From assembly GCA_907163375.1 (NCBI GenBank), contig CAJQUW010015625.1, positions 62,001 through 126,000 of the forward strand: 64,000 bases of DNA. Reading direction: 5' to 3'. Under the pieces are notes generated by a model. That model was not told where the DNA came from and did not search any database. It saw only the letters and a list, made by a program, of their open reading frames with translations. Source of the DNA: Prostheceraeus crozeri (Eukaryota; Platyhelminthes; Polycladida; Euryleptidae). Every line of letters starts with the position of its first letter. The stretch's first letter is position 1. Positions 12,822 through 23,545 of this stretch are shown piece after piece. The translations under genes and the position numbers were made by a program.

Positions 12822-13462
12822 CACAGACCTAGGATTAGGGAAAGACTGCTTACGTTCATTCATTCATCGATAAATTGCACTGAAGCCGCGATTTTCTGTT
12901 TACATCGACGGCCGCTGAAAATACTTAGACAAGAAATTGGAGTTAGCCAGCGGCAAAACATGACAGATCAGTAAATGATCATGTTTTGCTTGAATTAAAT
13001 CATGCAATATTTTTATTGTTTCAGAGGTAATAGTAGCCGTAGTCAGAATTGAAAATAAAAACCACAATGTTTAGGAAAGAAAAAGTTTATACTTTAATTT
13101 ACTTATTTTTTTTAACTTTAATTTACAAATCTGCCATGGAGAGAGATGTAATTTAATCAAGCTGTAATTACGAAAAGACTGAATAAACACTTGTATCAGA
13201 AACCGTACGTACTGCGTGATTACTTATATAAGTGGAAATGGTGTAAACTTTTTCCTATAATCATGTGAGCCTCTAATTATGATCGCTTTTATCAATGAAT
13301 AATTGCCGGGACTCTAATATCATCCGCCAACTTCTTGCCCAAGTATTTTCTGGCGAGGGACACTGTTGCGATTTGTTTACCGGCTTCACGCGTTGAGGAG
13401 AGCCAAGGAATTCTAGAATTCCTTGGGAGAGGAGGCAGTCCTTCCCTCATCCTAGGTCTGTG
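12822..13462. mobile_element. Inverted-repeat MITE with 8-bp target duplication (CACAGACC family)
   Basis: The ends are inverted repeats: CACAGACCTAGGATTAGGG on the left, and on the right its reverse complement with one or two changes. The inverted match extends into AGACTGC. CGAAATTC flanks the element on both sides (12814-12821 and 13463-13470). The 641-bp element has no coding capacity. An 8-bp duplication with CA...TG ends fits hAT or P-type transposases. The same ends and subterminal sequences recur at 18516 and 28261, the borders of the large nest. A perfect 24-bp palindrome (13403-13426) centred on CTAG is present here and absent at the equivalent place in the other copy. Confidence 0.88.
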
Positions 13463-13761
13463 CGAAATTCAGTGGTAGAAGTGTTACGCAAAAGCTCAAC
13501 AAAAAGGCAGTCAAATTGTGTGTGCAGCAAGAGGGCGCTCGTGCGCCTCCAATTATAATCGGCAAAAATAGATTTGTTGGAATTTCCTGTAATGAGCACT
13601 TTTGAGCGTAATTTTAAGGACTGCTGTACTACTAATGTGAACTAATACGTTATTTATATTAACTGATTTAATCTTATAATTCAAAATGTTCTGTAATTCC
13701 TTTTAGCTGGTGCAGTCCCATCCAGTGAACTATTGTTTTGCATTGAAAAATATATCTTAGA

Positions 13762-14641
13762 TGAATTACTCGCAAGATAAATTCATGTGCTAGTCGTAGG
13801 TAGTTTAGAATTCGTGTTCTTGTCGTGTTGAGGACAAATTTCCGACAACTGATGATCGCTACTATAGACTTGACATTGATATGTATGGATATTATTGATG
13901 TGGCTTGAAGTCATTATGTCAGCTTTAAAAGTTGAAAACTTGTAGACTCGACAAGTTCTATTTTTTTGTCATAGGACTTGGTTTGGAAAAGGTTATTCAA
14001 GTATTCAATAAGTTGAAAATGACGCTGCTAAAGCTCTTTATTTAGTGCTTTGAAGTGATTAATAGGGATCCATCTCGCTATTTCATCAGCAGGGTTGGTC
14101 AAAACCCACCCGGTCAGAAAAAAACCCGATTTCACCCGCCCGGCGGGCGAAAGCGGGCGGGTGAAATCGGGCGAAATCGGGTGAAATGGATTTTTCCATA
14201 TTATGTCATTTTTTCGATGCTTCTAATTAAAATACAGTAATGCCAATTCATTTTTCTGATTTATTGACTCTGCCTCTTCTCAAAAATCATCGTATGGAAT
14301 GTATACAATTCCGTAATCTACATGTTTCTTACTACAACACTAAATATTGAAAAGGAAAACCGAATAATATGTCAACGTCCGATGTTTTCATTGCGCAAGA
14401 AACTTAGCGCCTATGCTGATATGATGCCCATTGTCCATCCCTGACTCGCCGGACATCAGCCAGCCTGGATTTGTCAAGAATATTCAATACTGTCTTAATA
14501 CAGAATTGAATTACATGTTTTAAATGAATTACTCTCAAGATAAACATCGTGCTGCTTTCGTATCAGACGTAGGCTGTTTAGACTTAACGTTCGTGTTTCG
14601 GCTGAAAAATCGTCTTGCTGAAGGAAATTTTCCGATAATTG
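13762..14641 (+). repeat. Diverged direct repeat pair
   Basis: The block at 13762-13851 (starting ATGAATTACTCGCAAGATAA, then a TAGTTTAGAATTCGTGTT word and AAATTTCCGACAACTG) recurs in diverged form at 14524-14641 (starting ATGAATTACTCTCAAGATAA, ending AAATTTTCCGATAATTG). They are about 760 bp apart in the same direction and enclose the hAT-type end at 14090. They could be an old tandem duplication or two copies of an unknown repeat. Confidence 0.4.
14090..14190 (+). mobile_element. hAT-type terminal fragment with strong hairpin
   Basis: It starts CAGGGTTGGTCAAAACCCAC, typical of hAT ends that share a CAGGGTTGG core. A 17-bp perfect inverted repeat follows, CCCGATTTCACCCGCCC at 14125-14141 pairing with 14155-14171. 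The opposite end was not found, so this is a solo end or a truncated MITE. The GC-rich hairpin stands out against the AT-rich intron. Confidence 0.5.
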
Positions 14642-14905
14642 CAGATAACCAAAGCGCTAGCTTTGTCGGAAGATGACTACGACGGAAGGGTGGAGTTCTG
14701 TCTATGGGCAACTAATATTCACGAGCATAATGATGGCATGCTAAATCTATACCATAGTTCTAAACAATCTTGCACTGAAAGTTATAAACATTCAAATTAC
14801 ATAGCTTTGAAAAGAGATCAAGTAAAAAATCATGCATAGGTACATACTAAAATCGAGACATTAGACTATCGGAAATTAACATAGATAAGATGAAAGCAAA
14901 AAGGG

Positions 14906-15620
14906 CTAAGACCACGGCAGGAGCAAGTCACTTACATATTCTTTCATAACACACAGCGAGGGCCTGAACCGCTTCAGCAAAATGGCCTCAGTGATCTTAA
15001 CATGGGGCACATTTCTGCAATACGCAGCAACAGAAAAATATGACTCGATCTTGTGTCCGGCAAATAGATTGCAATCCCAGAGATGCTTACATATTGAGCT
15101 GCTTTGATCTTTTGGGACTCTAGATCTTGATGCTGCCCACTTAGGATAGTGCTCCTTATACGGATACCAAGACATCTCGTTGTCCGACCAATATAGCTGC
15201 ATCCACAGTCACATTTGAAATTATAGCATACATTTGATCGGTCAACGAGAGGAATTGGATCCTTCAAAGAACGACAAGGGATCTTCATTGTCTGAGGCAG
15301 TACAACAAGCTGTGCAGCATAAAAAGTTCTCGAAATTGATTCATTTAGCTTTTTCGAGACAAATGTGTGAAATCTGTCTCCGAGAAATGGAATTCTAACA
15401 TACACTTTCTTTTTTTGACGGACCAATTAGGTTCTTTATCTTTATTTGTTTTATGTTGTTCAATAAATTGGTCCGGATAGCCATTCATTTTCAAAGTCTT
15501 AGTTATAAACAGAAATTCATTTTCTAAAAAACAAGGAGAACAGATGCGCCTAGCGCGATGAAATAGACATTTCACAAGATTAATTTTGTACCTCTTGGGC
15601 ACGAAGCTGAAATAGTGCAA
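14906..15620 (-). pseudogene. Penelope-like linker and GIY-YIG endonuclease fragment
   Basis: Downstream of the RT the minus strand encodes, in more than one frame, a basic linker and then CYNFKCDCGCSYIGRTTRC. This is the GIY-YIG core with the VYxxxC...CSYIGxTTR pattern of Penelope-like elements. The C-terminal part continues in another frame toward 14906. In intact family members the endonuclease nicks the target to start reverse transcription. Confidence 0.8.
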
Positions 15621-15644
15621 ATATAGACCACTCCATGTCTTCTT

Positions 15645-16330
15645 TCAGTATACAGAAGTCAATATTTGGCCCTCAGATCGAATGACATTGACATCAAGAA
15701 AGCTGATAGCATCTCTTTCTTCGAACTCGATAGTAAATTCTAAGTTGGCATGAGAACTATTGAGAACAGCAAGTAAATTGCAAGCATCTTCTTTCGATCT
15801 TACAATTGCAAAAGTGTCGTCAACATACCTGACGTATGTTTTCGTCAAAGATTCTATCTGCTGCTTGAGTTTGTATTTCTCGAGGTATCCAAGAAAGATG
15901 TTGGCCAGAATTGGTCCCAATGGGCTTCCCATTGCTACACCATCTATTTGAAGAAATAGTTTCCCATTGAACGAAAAGTGAACATCGGAGGTGCAAAGAA
16001 GAATGAGTTCACAAATACGATCCTTAGGAATCCCGAGATTCAAATCGTTTCTTTCGATAATTTCTTCGATGAATTTCACTGTTTCCTTAAGTGGAACATT
16101 TGTAAACAACGATTTGACATCGTATGATACAAAGAAACTATGTTCATCAAGAGAAAGGTCTTGTATCATTGAGACAAAATCAAAAGTGTCTTTAACGTTG
16201 AAATCACTCAAGGTTTCTACGACAGGCTTCAGAATTGAGCACAACCACTTTGCCAATGCATGAGTTGGAGAATTGATCATGGAGAGAATAGGTCGAACTG
16301 GAATAGCTGAGAATAGCTCCGAACTTAAGT
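15645..16330 (-). pseudogene. Penelope-like reverse transcriptase fragment
   Basis: The longest open piece (15645-16280, 211 codons) holds SYDVKSLFTNVP at residues 52-63, the first catalytic aspartate block. DGVAMGSPLGP at 113-123 is typical of Penelope RT, and RYVDDTF at 151-157 carries the two catalytic aspartates. FLDVNVI at about 195-201 is another characteristic word. All visible catalytic residues are present, so the break is by 5' truncation and later frame changes rather than by loss of the active site. Confidence 0.88.
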
Positions 16331-17164
16331 AAAGAAAAGTGTTTCCTGACTTTCGTTAAAGGTCATCGAAGCAATTTTATCTGCCAGATGAAATTCCTCC
16401 ACATTACTAAATGTAATGTGTCCAATAAGAATATAATAATAAATGTAATAAGTCCAATTGAAGGCTGAAAGTTAAGTAATGCAATTAATCTGACTTTGTT
16501 GCAGCTTTTACTCATAGAAAATTTACTGAGAGGAAAACGAAAAATATCACCATTTTATTCATTTAGCTTTTATTCTTTAAAAGAATAAGAACAAGATTTT
16601 TAAAAATCAAGTATAATCAACGTGCATTATGATCCTCAATCAATCGTCATTCAACGTCTCTAATACTGCTACATCACTAGTGTCAGAAAATTAAGGTATT
16701 GAGATGATAATAAAGTCAGTTGCAAATCTAATGCATCTAACTCGGTTACACTAGTCACTTAAGAAGCATGAAATATAGGTGAAATCCGTTTAAAAATAAA
16801 GCATCACCCTCTGTGCAAATTGTTAATCTGACGGGCCAGACTTCGATTGCAGTAAGAATAGAAATAGACTGTAACATCCCTGCTCCACATTCCCAATGAC
16901 GCCATCATGAACAGCTTTACTACTTCATATGTGTCCTCAACAATCTTTGAGGCGCCGAAATGAAGAGGCTCCAGGGCGCCTGCATAAAGGTTCAAGCATC
17001 CTCAGCACCACTAGCCTTCATGAAGAAGTAAGACGCCCAGTGATCTCTAAGCCGCCATCAAGAAGCTCTAATGCTCTTATTTGCTAAATATGCGCTATGC
17101 ACTTCTCAAATCAAATCAATGGTTGTCACTGATATCTAAGTTTAACATTGTTCATTCGCTTCAG
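16331..17164. other. Intron end, no gene seen
   Basis: AT-rich sequence without recognisable features, ending with the splice acceptor (CTTCAG at 17159-17164) of the next PRIM2 exon. Confidence 0.55.
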
Positions 17165-17509
17165 GGTATTGGATTACCTATGGAAGAATCTCTCAAGTTC
17201 TGGAAAAATGCGTTTCGGAAAAAGGTCGAACCGGAACAATTCGATAAAAGATTTTCGTACAATATTCGTCATTCATATGGCCGTGAAGGCAAGCGGACAA
17301 GTTACACCCCGTTTTCTTGTGTAAAGATAATAACCGGCAATCAGCCTGGAACAGGGGATTTTCATGGATGTCCCTTCCGCCACTCAGATCCAAACATTCT
17401 ACGACAAAGACTTCAACCAATGCCTCATAGTAGCACGGAGAAAATAGAGAACATTGTGAATAAAGCGAAAGATAGACAATATCAGTTATCCTGCAGAGAT
17501 TTTTTCAAG
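17165..17509 (+). CDS. PRIM2: DNA primase large subunit PRIM2, Fe-S domain exon (115 codons)
   Basis: This exon continues the PRIM2 frame without a phase change: GIGLPMEESLKFWKNAF directly follows GLFLK of the previous exon, as in the human protein. It encodes most of the C-terminal iron-sulfur domain that binds the template-primer junction. SYNIRHSYGREGKRTSYTPF (residues 31-50) is the conserved core. Cys52 (FSCVKII), Cys69 (HGCPFRHSD) and Cys110 (QLSCRDFFK) are the other three 4Fe-4S ligands, equivalent to human Cys367, Cys384 and Cys424. Borders are CAG|GGT at 17164/17165 and AAG|GTGAGA at 17509/17510. The length of 345 nt keeps phase 0. No damage is visible, so the gene is probably functional. 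Confidence 0.96.
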
Positions 17510-18507
17510 GTGAGAATCATTGGTTTGTTGAGCGACTTTCTGATTTAGTAATTTAGATAAAGGCAGGCCTTCTACTAGGTGAGGGTTGGGGCTAAGGAAT
17601 GTAAAATTCTACTTGCTGAAGAGAGGGAGTGATGATTCTCTGGTTTAAAACGGGATTTTAGGTTTTATTTTCAACAGTGCTTTGTAAGGAAAATCGCCAC
17701 TGAGGCGTAATAATATAAGGTGAAAAATGCATAGCCTGTTTTAAAATCATTGTTTTTTAAAATATGGTTTCGGTGTTGAGATGAATTTGATAGTCACTCA
17801 TTGTGCATTGATGTATTAATCCTCAGCATTAAATATTCTCATTTTTGTAGAATTTTTGACCTCTAGCACAGCTGCGATCCATGAATGAAGCTAGGGGATC
17901 ACTCAGTGGAAGAAAAGATAATGGTGTCACTTTAGATACGCAAATGAAAAAACACTCGAATCTTCTGTGCTTATTGAATTGTCCCCATCAGAAACCTGTT
18001 TTTTTTGACAGAATTTTCAGTTACTCAATCAAAAGGTAACAAATTGACACATGAAAAAAATATCATGTATCGTATTTTTTTTCTATTTATTACCCATGTC
18101 GACCGTTGACGACATTCAGACCGGAATAAATTGCTTAGTCAATCATTACAACTTTACGAGCATAATTTTATAACATAATTTGAGAGAATCTACATGTATG
18201 CTTAGTGATACAAATATTGCTAGCTGTTCTTTAAACAGTTATAAAAATGATTGGCGGCAACTTATACATGTAGCTCAAATCCTACTTTATCTCAAATAAA
18301 GTTTCCAGAATTCTAGTCTGTATGAACGAAGAGATGTAAGATGCGAAGAGTGAGACGAATTTAGAAATGCAATGAGTAATGGATTCCAATGCAACCTGGA
18401 TCCTACTATCGGAACATTTGACAGTGAATCGTGAATAATTGTTTGATAAGCTAACTGCACGCGATAAATTTTGATTGACGTCGGTACATCGACACTCCCT
18501 CTCAAGT
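17510..18507. other. Intronic DNA, no gene seen
   Basis: Start of the 42.2-kb intron. Nothing recognisable up to the 8-bp duplication CTTGAGAC at 18508-18515 that borders the nested insertion. Confidence 0.55.
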
Positions 18508-20311
18508 CTTGAGACCACAGACCTAGGATTAGGGAAGACTGCCTGCTTTCATTCATTCACCGTTACTTGCGCTGAAGCCGCGATTTTTTGTTTACATCAA
18601 CGGCCACTGAAAATACTTGGGCAAGAAGATGGAGTTAGACAGCGGCAAAACATGAAAGATCGGTAAATGACAATGTTTTATTTGAATTACATCATGCAAT
18701 ATCGTGTTAAATTGCTAAATTAACAAATGTGTGACACCTCAGGCATGTAGCAAGTTGAGAGGATGCTGATAAAATCAAAATTTTCACGCCCACATCTTGC
18801 TTTTATCATTGAAGTAAATGATATAACTGATAATTTTATTCTTGACTGAAATTATTCAGAAGATGTGTTCTGTTGTGTTCCTCGCTATGACACATATCAG
18901 ACACATGTTTTGATTCATCCACCGGCTCAGCACCCGAAACAAAGGAAGAAATGGAGAAGTAGAAGCAGCCAGAGCACAAAAGTGGCATGTCCTTGAAACT
19001 GTATATTCACACTGACTTGAAGTTAGCGCTCGTCTTTATTTAGGTATTTCATGATCCCAGAAATCTTGAATATGGTTTTATAAAATATCTTTCTAAATAT
19101 TGGTCAAGTTTACAAAAAATATTAATTAAAACTTCTAATAAAAATGATTAAACTAGAAAATTTTACACTTGCTAAATGGCAGTGGCGGCGCGAGGACGTT
19201 TCGTGCCCGGGGCGGGTCATTTATCAGTGCCCCCCTCCCCAATGAACCCCATTCCCAGTCAATTCTAATAAAATTATGAAGATTTAGCTGCACCGATTCT
19301 TTCCTTCTTAGGGGAGCGTGTGCCTACTATATTTAAGCTTATAAATTAATTCATAAACATTCATATTTTGAGATTTAGATCATTAAAATGTAAAATGAAC
19401 AACCTCTTAATCACTCGCTGTGACGTTAGCCTAATTATGAAACTGGTAAAGTACATGTACTAATATGAAAAGCAAAATCAGAATATTACCAGAGAATATA
19501 TTCGAGAGAAAACAGTATAATCATTACGAAGACCAACGCACAGTAAGATAAGGCTAAATCTGAATTCTGCGCGCCTTGCATTTAGCAAAAACATCAATGC
19601 ATTCATCAATATCACAATTATTCAAACGAAGACGTTCAATAGAAATAAGAGACAAATTATTTAGTCTTGCTTGAGTCATGGTCGATCGTAAGTGGGATTT
19701 TATAATTTTCAATTTAGAAAAGGATCGTTCACATGTTGCGTTGCTAACGCAGACTGTTAAACAAATTCGCAAAAGGACAAACAGATTAGGTACCGATTCC
19801 TGAAACTGATGTTTTACGATGAAAGAGAGGAGGTTGTGTGACGTATCGTTGCTCTGATCGTTAAAATCGTCTTCTGAATAAGAATGAAGCAGATACTTTA
19901 AACAAACCAGTTCCGGCTTAATGCCATCAAGATCCACTTCCTTCTCATAAATGCGCAGTTGATCCAAATCGAAATCAGTGGCTTTCAGGACTTGTGACCT
20001 TCTTAAAATAGAAAAACGCTTTGCCAGTGTACGATGTCTTTCAAATCTTGTGTCAAATTCGGATTTCACTCTATCAAGACATTGGAAAAGTATTCTTCTG
20101 ATTTCATCTTTGAATGACATTTCTTCATCGGCAGTGTCGTCAAACTGTTGCTTGCGTCTTCTCTTCTTCGTTGGAATATATATATCATTATCCTCTGCAA
20201 CACTCTCTGCGTTCGAAATTGCATTGGTGATGAGGAAATCGCGTTTGTCGCTGAGATATTCACTTAAGCTTGACAACTTCGCTACTGCTTCATCAAGAGT
20301 GACCCGCGAGA

Positions 20312-20550
20312 AAATAAGTGGGTATGATCATACATATGATTCATACGTATGTTTCACACGTATGATTCATACTATGATCATATGTATGAAAGTGAAACCT
20401 TTTTTGCACACAAATCATAGTATGATATTTTCATACACAGAACATAGTATGAATTAATAACAGTATAATCATAGTATGATATTTTCATACGAAAAACATA
20501 GTATGATTTCACAACACTATGATCTTAGTATGATCCTTACATACTGTAAT
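20312..20550. repeat. Subterminal CATACTATG/CATACGTATG array, left side of BEN element
   Basis: About a dozen variants of CATAGTATG, CATACTATG, CATACGTATG and GATTCATAC lie within 240 bp directly inside the left inverted repeat. Examples are GATTCATACGTATG and AATCATAGTATGATATTTTC, the latter repeated. The words are self-complementary, so the array looks the same on both strands. Confidence 0.85.
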
Positions 20551-21101
20551 TTATCTTACGGCAGGGGGGTTCTTTAATGAAATATTGATGTTCGAACATT
20601 CCCTTTATTGTTTAATGACAAAGTTGAAGGTTGTAGCCATAACCTTCACAATATTTAGCCCCTATTCAAATAATTAGGCGTACATAAGCCTAAGTATAAT
20701 TAACGCATTTTCATGGATTATTTCAAAACAATGAAATCTCATACTTAAAAATAAGCAACTTATCTTTTCCAAGCATTTCACTTATGTGATTTGTGATTTT
20801 CCTTCTTGTGGGTATCTTTTCGCCGCAGATAGACATGCAAAGATTTTCTTGTATTTACATAAAATCTTGATATACTTGTGGTGAGATATTTGGTAGTCCT
20901 CAGATTGGGAACACGACTGTCCTGAATATGTTTCGATAAAAGAAGAAAGCTTCGCGTTGTAACATTATCTAGCAGTATTTCTATTTACGAATCAACAACC
21001 ATTCAATTACGTAGACCATGGTCCATGGGTCATTATCATTATTATTTCTGCAGCTTCAGTTAAAAATGAAATTATGGAATAAATGTCAATTCCATTATCC
21101 G

Positions 21102-21684
21102 CTAACGATCTTCGAACAATGTCAACAACTCATTCCTGTTGGTCATCTCGTTGGATGATGGTCTTTGGTGCCCTTTTATCTTCCGCTTGGTCCGGCATTC
21201 CTGGTTGATCTGCCGCGCCACCTTGTTGACAGTTGCTCTTGTGCAGGTTGTATGTAGAACGTATGTGACAAGTTCTGAAGTGAAGAAATGTAAAAGTTGC
21301 ATTTTCGAGGTATTATAGTATCATGACAAGAATTGAAAGCTGCAGGGCCTATATTCTATGAATTTCCTATGAAAACCATATTTCAAATTTTCATAATTGA
21401 ATTTTCAAAATGTTTAAAAATTTTATAGAAATAGATTCGATTGAATTTTAAAATCGACTTTATACATTATTTATGTAAAGCACAAGTAGCCTACCTCGAA
21501 CGGCCTTAAGTTTAGCATCATCCATTCGATCGCGGTTTTCTCTTCCTTGACCTTCTGGAGTCTGCGTACATAACTCCTCCACGGGGAATGTGTCCTTAAT
21601 GGCTTTACGAATTGCTTTGAATGTCGACTGTGGATGTTTGGACATCTGGTCAATCTCGTCCAAACATTTGACTGAGAACGTCAT
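21102..21684 (-). CDS. Small BEN-domain protein, two exons (120 residues)
   Basis: Exon 1 is 21495-21684, starting at an ATG that directly follows an in-frame TAA. Exon 2 is 21102-21274. The 220-bp intron has GT (CGAG|GTAGGC) and AG (TTCAG|AACTTG) borders and phase 1; splicing gives GAA and keeps the frame. Residues from about 30 to the low 100s read as a BEN domain: FPVEELC, a GQGREN linker, then DDAKLKAVRELVTYVL and VARQINQECRTKRKIKG, i.e. the EEL...KLxAVRxxV...INxxCRxxRR pattern. BEN domains bind DNA, often palindromic sites, in chromatin proteins such as BEND3 and Insensitive and in some viruses. A polar tail ends LFEDR. Both exons are open with no sign of decay. The domain call is from pattern memory, not a profile search. 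Confidence 0.68.
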
Positions 21685-22219
21685 TTAGTAACTTAACATA
21701 ATAAATATAACGGTTCATATTCACTAACCTGCAAGCTGATTGATTCACCTGCAAAAGTCAGCGAATAGTAAAGATATTCAACCGCTCTACCGTCAAAAAT
21801 ACAGTAGCCAGAATAAAATAAAATCATCTGTAAATTTCACTTCGAAACAATCATATCCAGCTTTGCGTAGGAGTTAAGTATGTTAAGTATGTACGAATAA
21901 CTAGAACAAGAATCGCGAAAAGCAGAAAGCTGAGATTCGGTCATCAAGTAATCATGTAAGTAAGTTGCCTACCCGAAGTTCATATCTCCATCCAAAGTCA
22001 TAGGTTTTCTGAATAATTGGCATGTCTACCACCCAAAGGCCAAACAATGAATTTCACAGGCATGATTTACCCCTACATAAATTTCACACTAAGGTGGTTC
22101 GTATGATTGAAATCTCGTGCCAAGAATCATTAGAAATATTACGAATTATGAATCTTAATGAGAGTGGAAAACGCATATAGGCTACGTTTTTTGGGGTATG
22201 TTATTATATATAAACTTAA

Positions 22220-22690
22220 GTTATAGTATGATATTGGTATTGAAATTGGGCATTTCAAACATATTAGAAAATCATATCATTTTTATAGTAAAAACATAGT
22301 ATGAAAAAATCATATGAAAATCATACTATGAAAAATTCATACTCATTCTTATAGTATGATTTCCGTATGAAAATTGGACATTTCATACATATTAGAAAAT
22401 CATATCATTTTTATGGTAAAAACATAGTATGAAAAAATCATAGGAAAATCATACTATGAAAAATTCATACTCATTCTTATAGTATGATTTCCGTATGAAA
22501 ATTGGACATTTCATACATATTAGAAAATCATATCATTTTTATAGTAAAAACATAGTATGAAAAAATCATATGAAAATCATACTATGAAAAATTCATACTC
22601 ATTTTTTAGTATGATATCCGTATGAAAATTTTGAAATTTCATACGTATGAAAAATTCATAGTAAAATCATACTATGATTCATACCCACTT
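22220..22690. repeat. Subterminal CATACTATG array with about 120-bp tandem units, right side of BEN element
   Basis: Three nearly identical units of roughly 120 bp occur in tandem, each with CATACATATTAGAAAATCAT, AAAACATAGTATGAAAAAAT and TATAGTATGATTTCCGTATG. The array ends in GATTCATACCCACTTATTTT, the inverted repeat of the element. Confidence 0.88.
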
Positions 22691-23089
22691 ATTTTCTCGC
22701 GGGGAGAGTGCTGCGTTGGAGGTAAAGCTGGACTACATTGATTTCCGTCAAAATTGGAGACCACAAATTCATATAACAGACGAAAGGAAAAGTTGACATA
22801 GAATTAAACAATATACCGGCGTCACCATCGGTTGAAGATAGATCCTCCAGACAGTCACAAATATCAGAATAGTTGATCTTAAAGACGTCAATTGCTTCGT
22901 GGTAAGAACTCCAGCGGGTATCCACAACACGCTTCACAACCCGAGGCAAAACTTGCTTCATTTCTTCCCATCGTTTTGTGGAATTGGCAAAGAATGTATA
23001 TACTTTCTGAATTGTTGCAAAGAAGGTTACTGAGTTGGGAGTTACCTGAGCAACATGAACTCCAACCAACCCGTACAGAAATAAGTCCG

Positions 23090-23545
23090 TATGAATCATA
23101 GTATGAAAAGGTATGAAAAATAGTATGACAACGCATACGTATGTAATAACATACTATGAAACATAGTATGTACAAGTATGAATAATGCATACGTGTGTAT
23201 AAACATACTATGAAACATAGTATGCATAAATATGAATGGCGCATACGTATGTATTAACATACTATGAAACATAGTATGCATAAATATGAATAGCGCATAC
23301 GTATGTCTTGACATTCTATGAAACATAGTATGCATAAATATGAATGGCGCATACGTATGTATTAACATACTATGAAACATAGTATGCATAAATATGAATA
23401 GCGCATACGTATGTCTTGACATTCTATAAAACATACTATGAATAAAAATGTATTACGCATATGTATGCATTATCATAGTATGAAACATAGTATGCATAAG
23501 TATGAATTTCGCATACGTATGTATTAACATACTGTGAAACATAGT
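23090..23545. repeat. Tandem array of about 60-bp units, left side of non-coding relative
   Basis: Seven or so units of roughly 60 bp repeat the pattern GCATACGTATGTATTAACAT, then ACTATGAAACATAGTATGCA, then TAAATATGAATGG or a close variant. ACTATGAAACATAGT is an inverted repeat within each unit, so each unit can form a small hairpin. Confidence 0.9.

Larger units (their letters stand above)
14850..16330 (-). mobile_element. Penelope-like retroelement, 5'-truncated
   Basis: A minus-strand Penelope-like element with the reverse transcriptase first (16330 down to 15645) and a GIY-YIG endonuclease after it (15426 to 14906). Penelope-like elements are a separate branch of retroelements related to telomerase; they insert by target-primed synthesis. 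The N-terminal half of the reverse transcriptase is missing: the homology starts at a VRPILSMINSPTHALAKW-like block just inside the truncation near 16330. Frame changes lie between the RT and the endonuclease. The exact 3' end is not marked by a clear tail. Confidence 0.85.
20302..22704 (-). mobile_element. BEN-domain-bearing inverted-repeat element with CATACTATG arrays
   Basis: A 2403-bp insertion inside the hAT transposase. The ends are long inverted repeats, CCCGCGAGAAAATAAGTGGG followed by TATGA, differing only at the outermost base. AGAGTG is present on both sides (20296-20301 and 22705-22710). Both subterminal zones are dense arrays of CATACTATG/CATAGTATG and CATACGTATG words. The middle encodes a two-exon BEN-domain protein on the minus strand, and no transposase, integrase or reverse transcriptase that I recognise. 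The element is either non-autonomous with a passenger gene or a type of transposon not known to me. The neighbour at 23070-26111 has the same kind of ends and arrays. Confidence 0.8.

Noticed and set aside
23096-23434. 112-codon minus-strand frame with repeated His/Met/Phe-rich words
   Set aside because: It is the translation of the 60-bp tandem repeat units in the array of the non-coding relative, not a protein gene.
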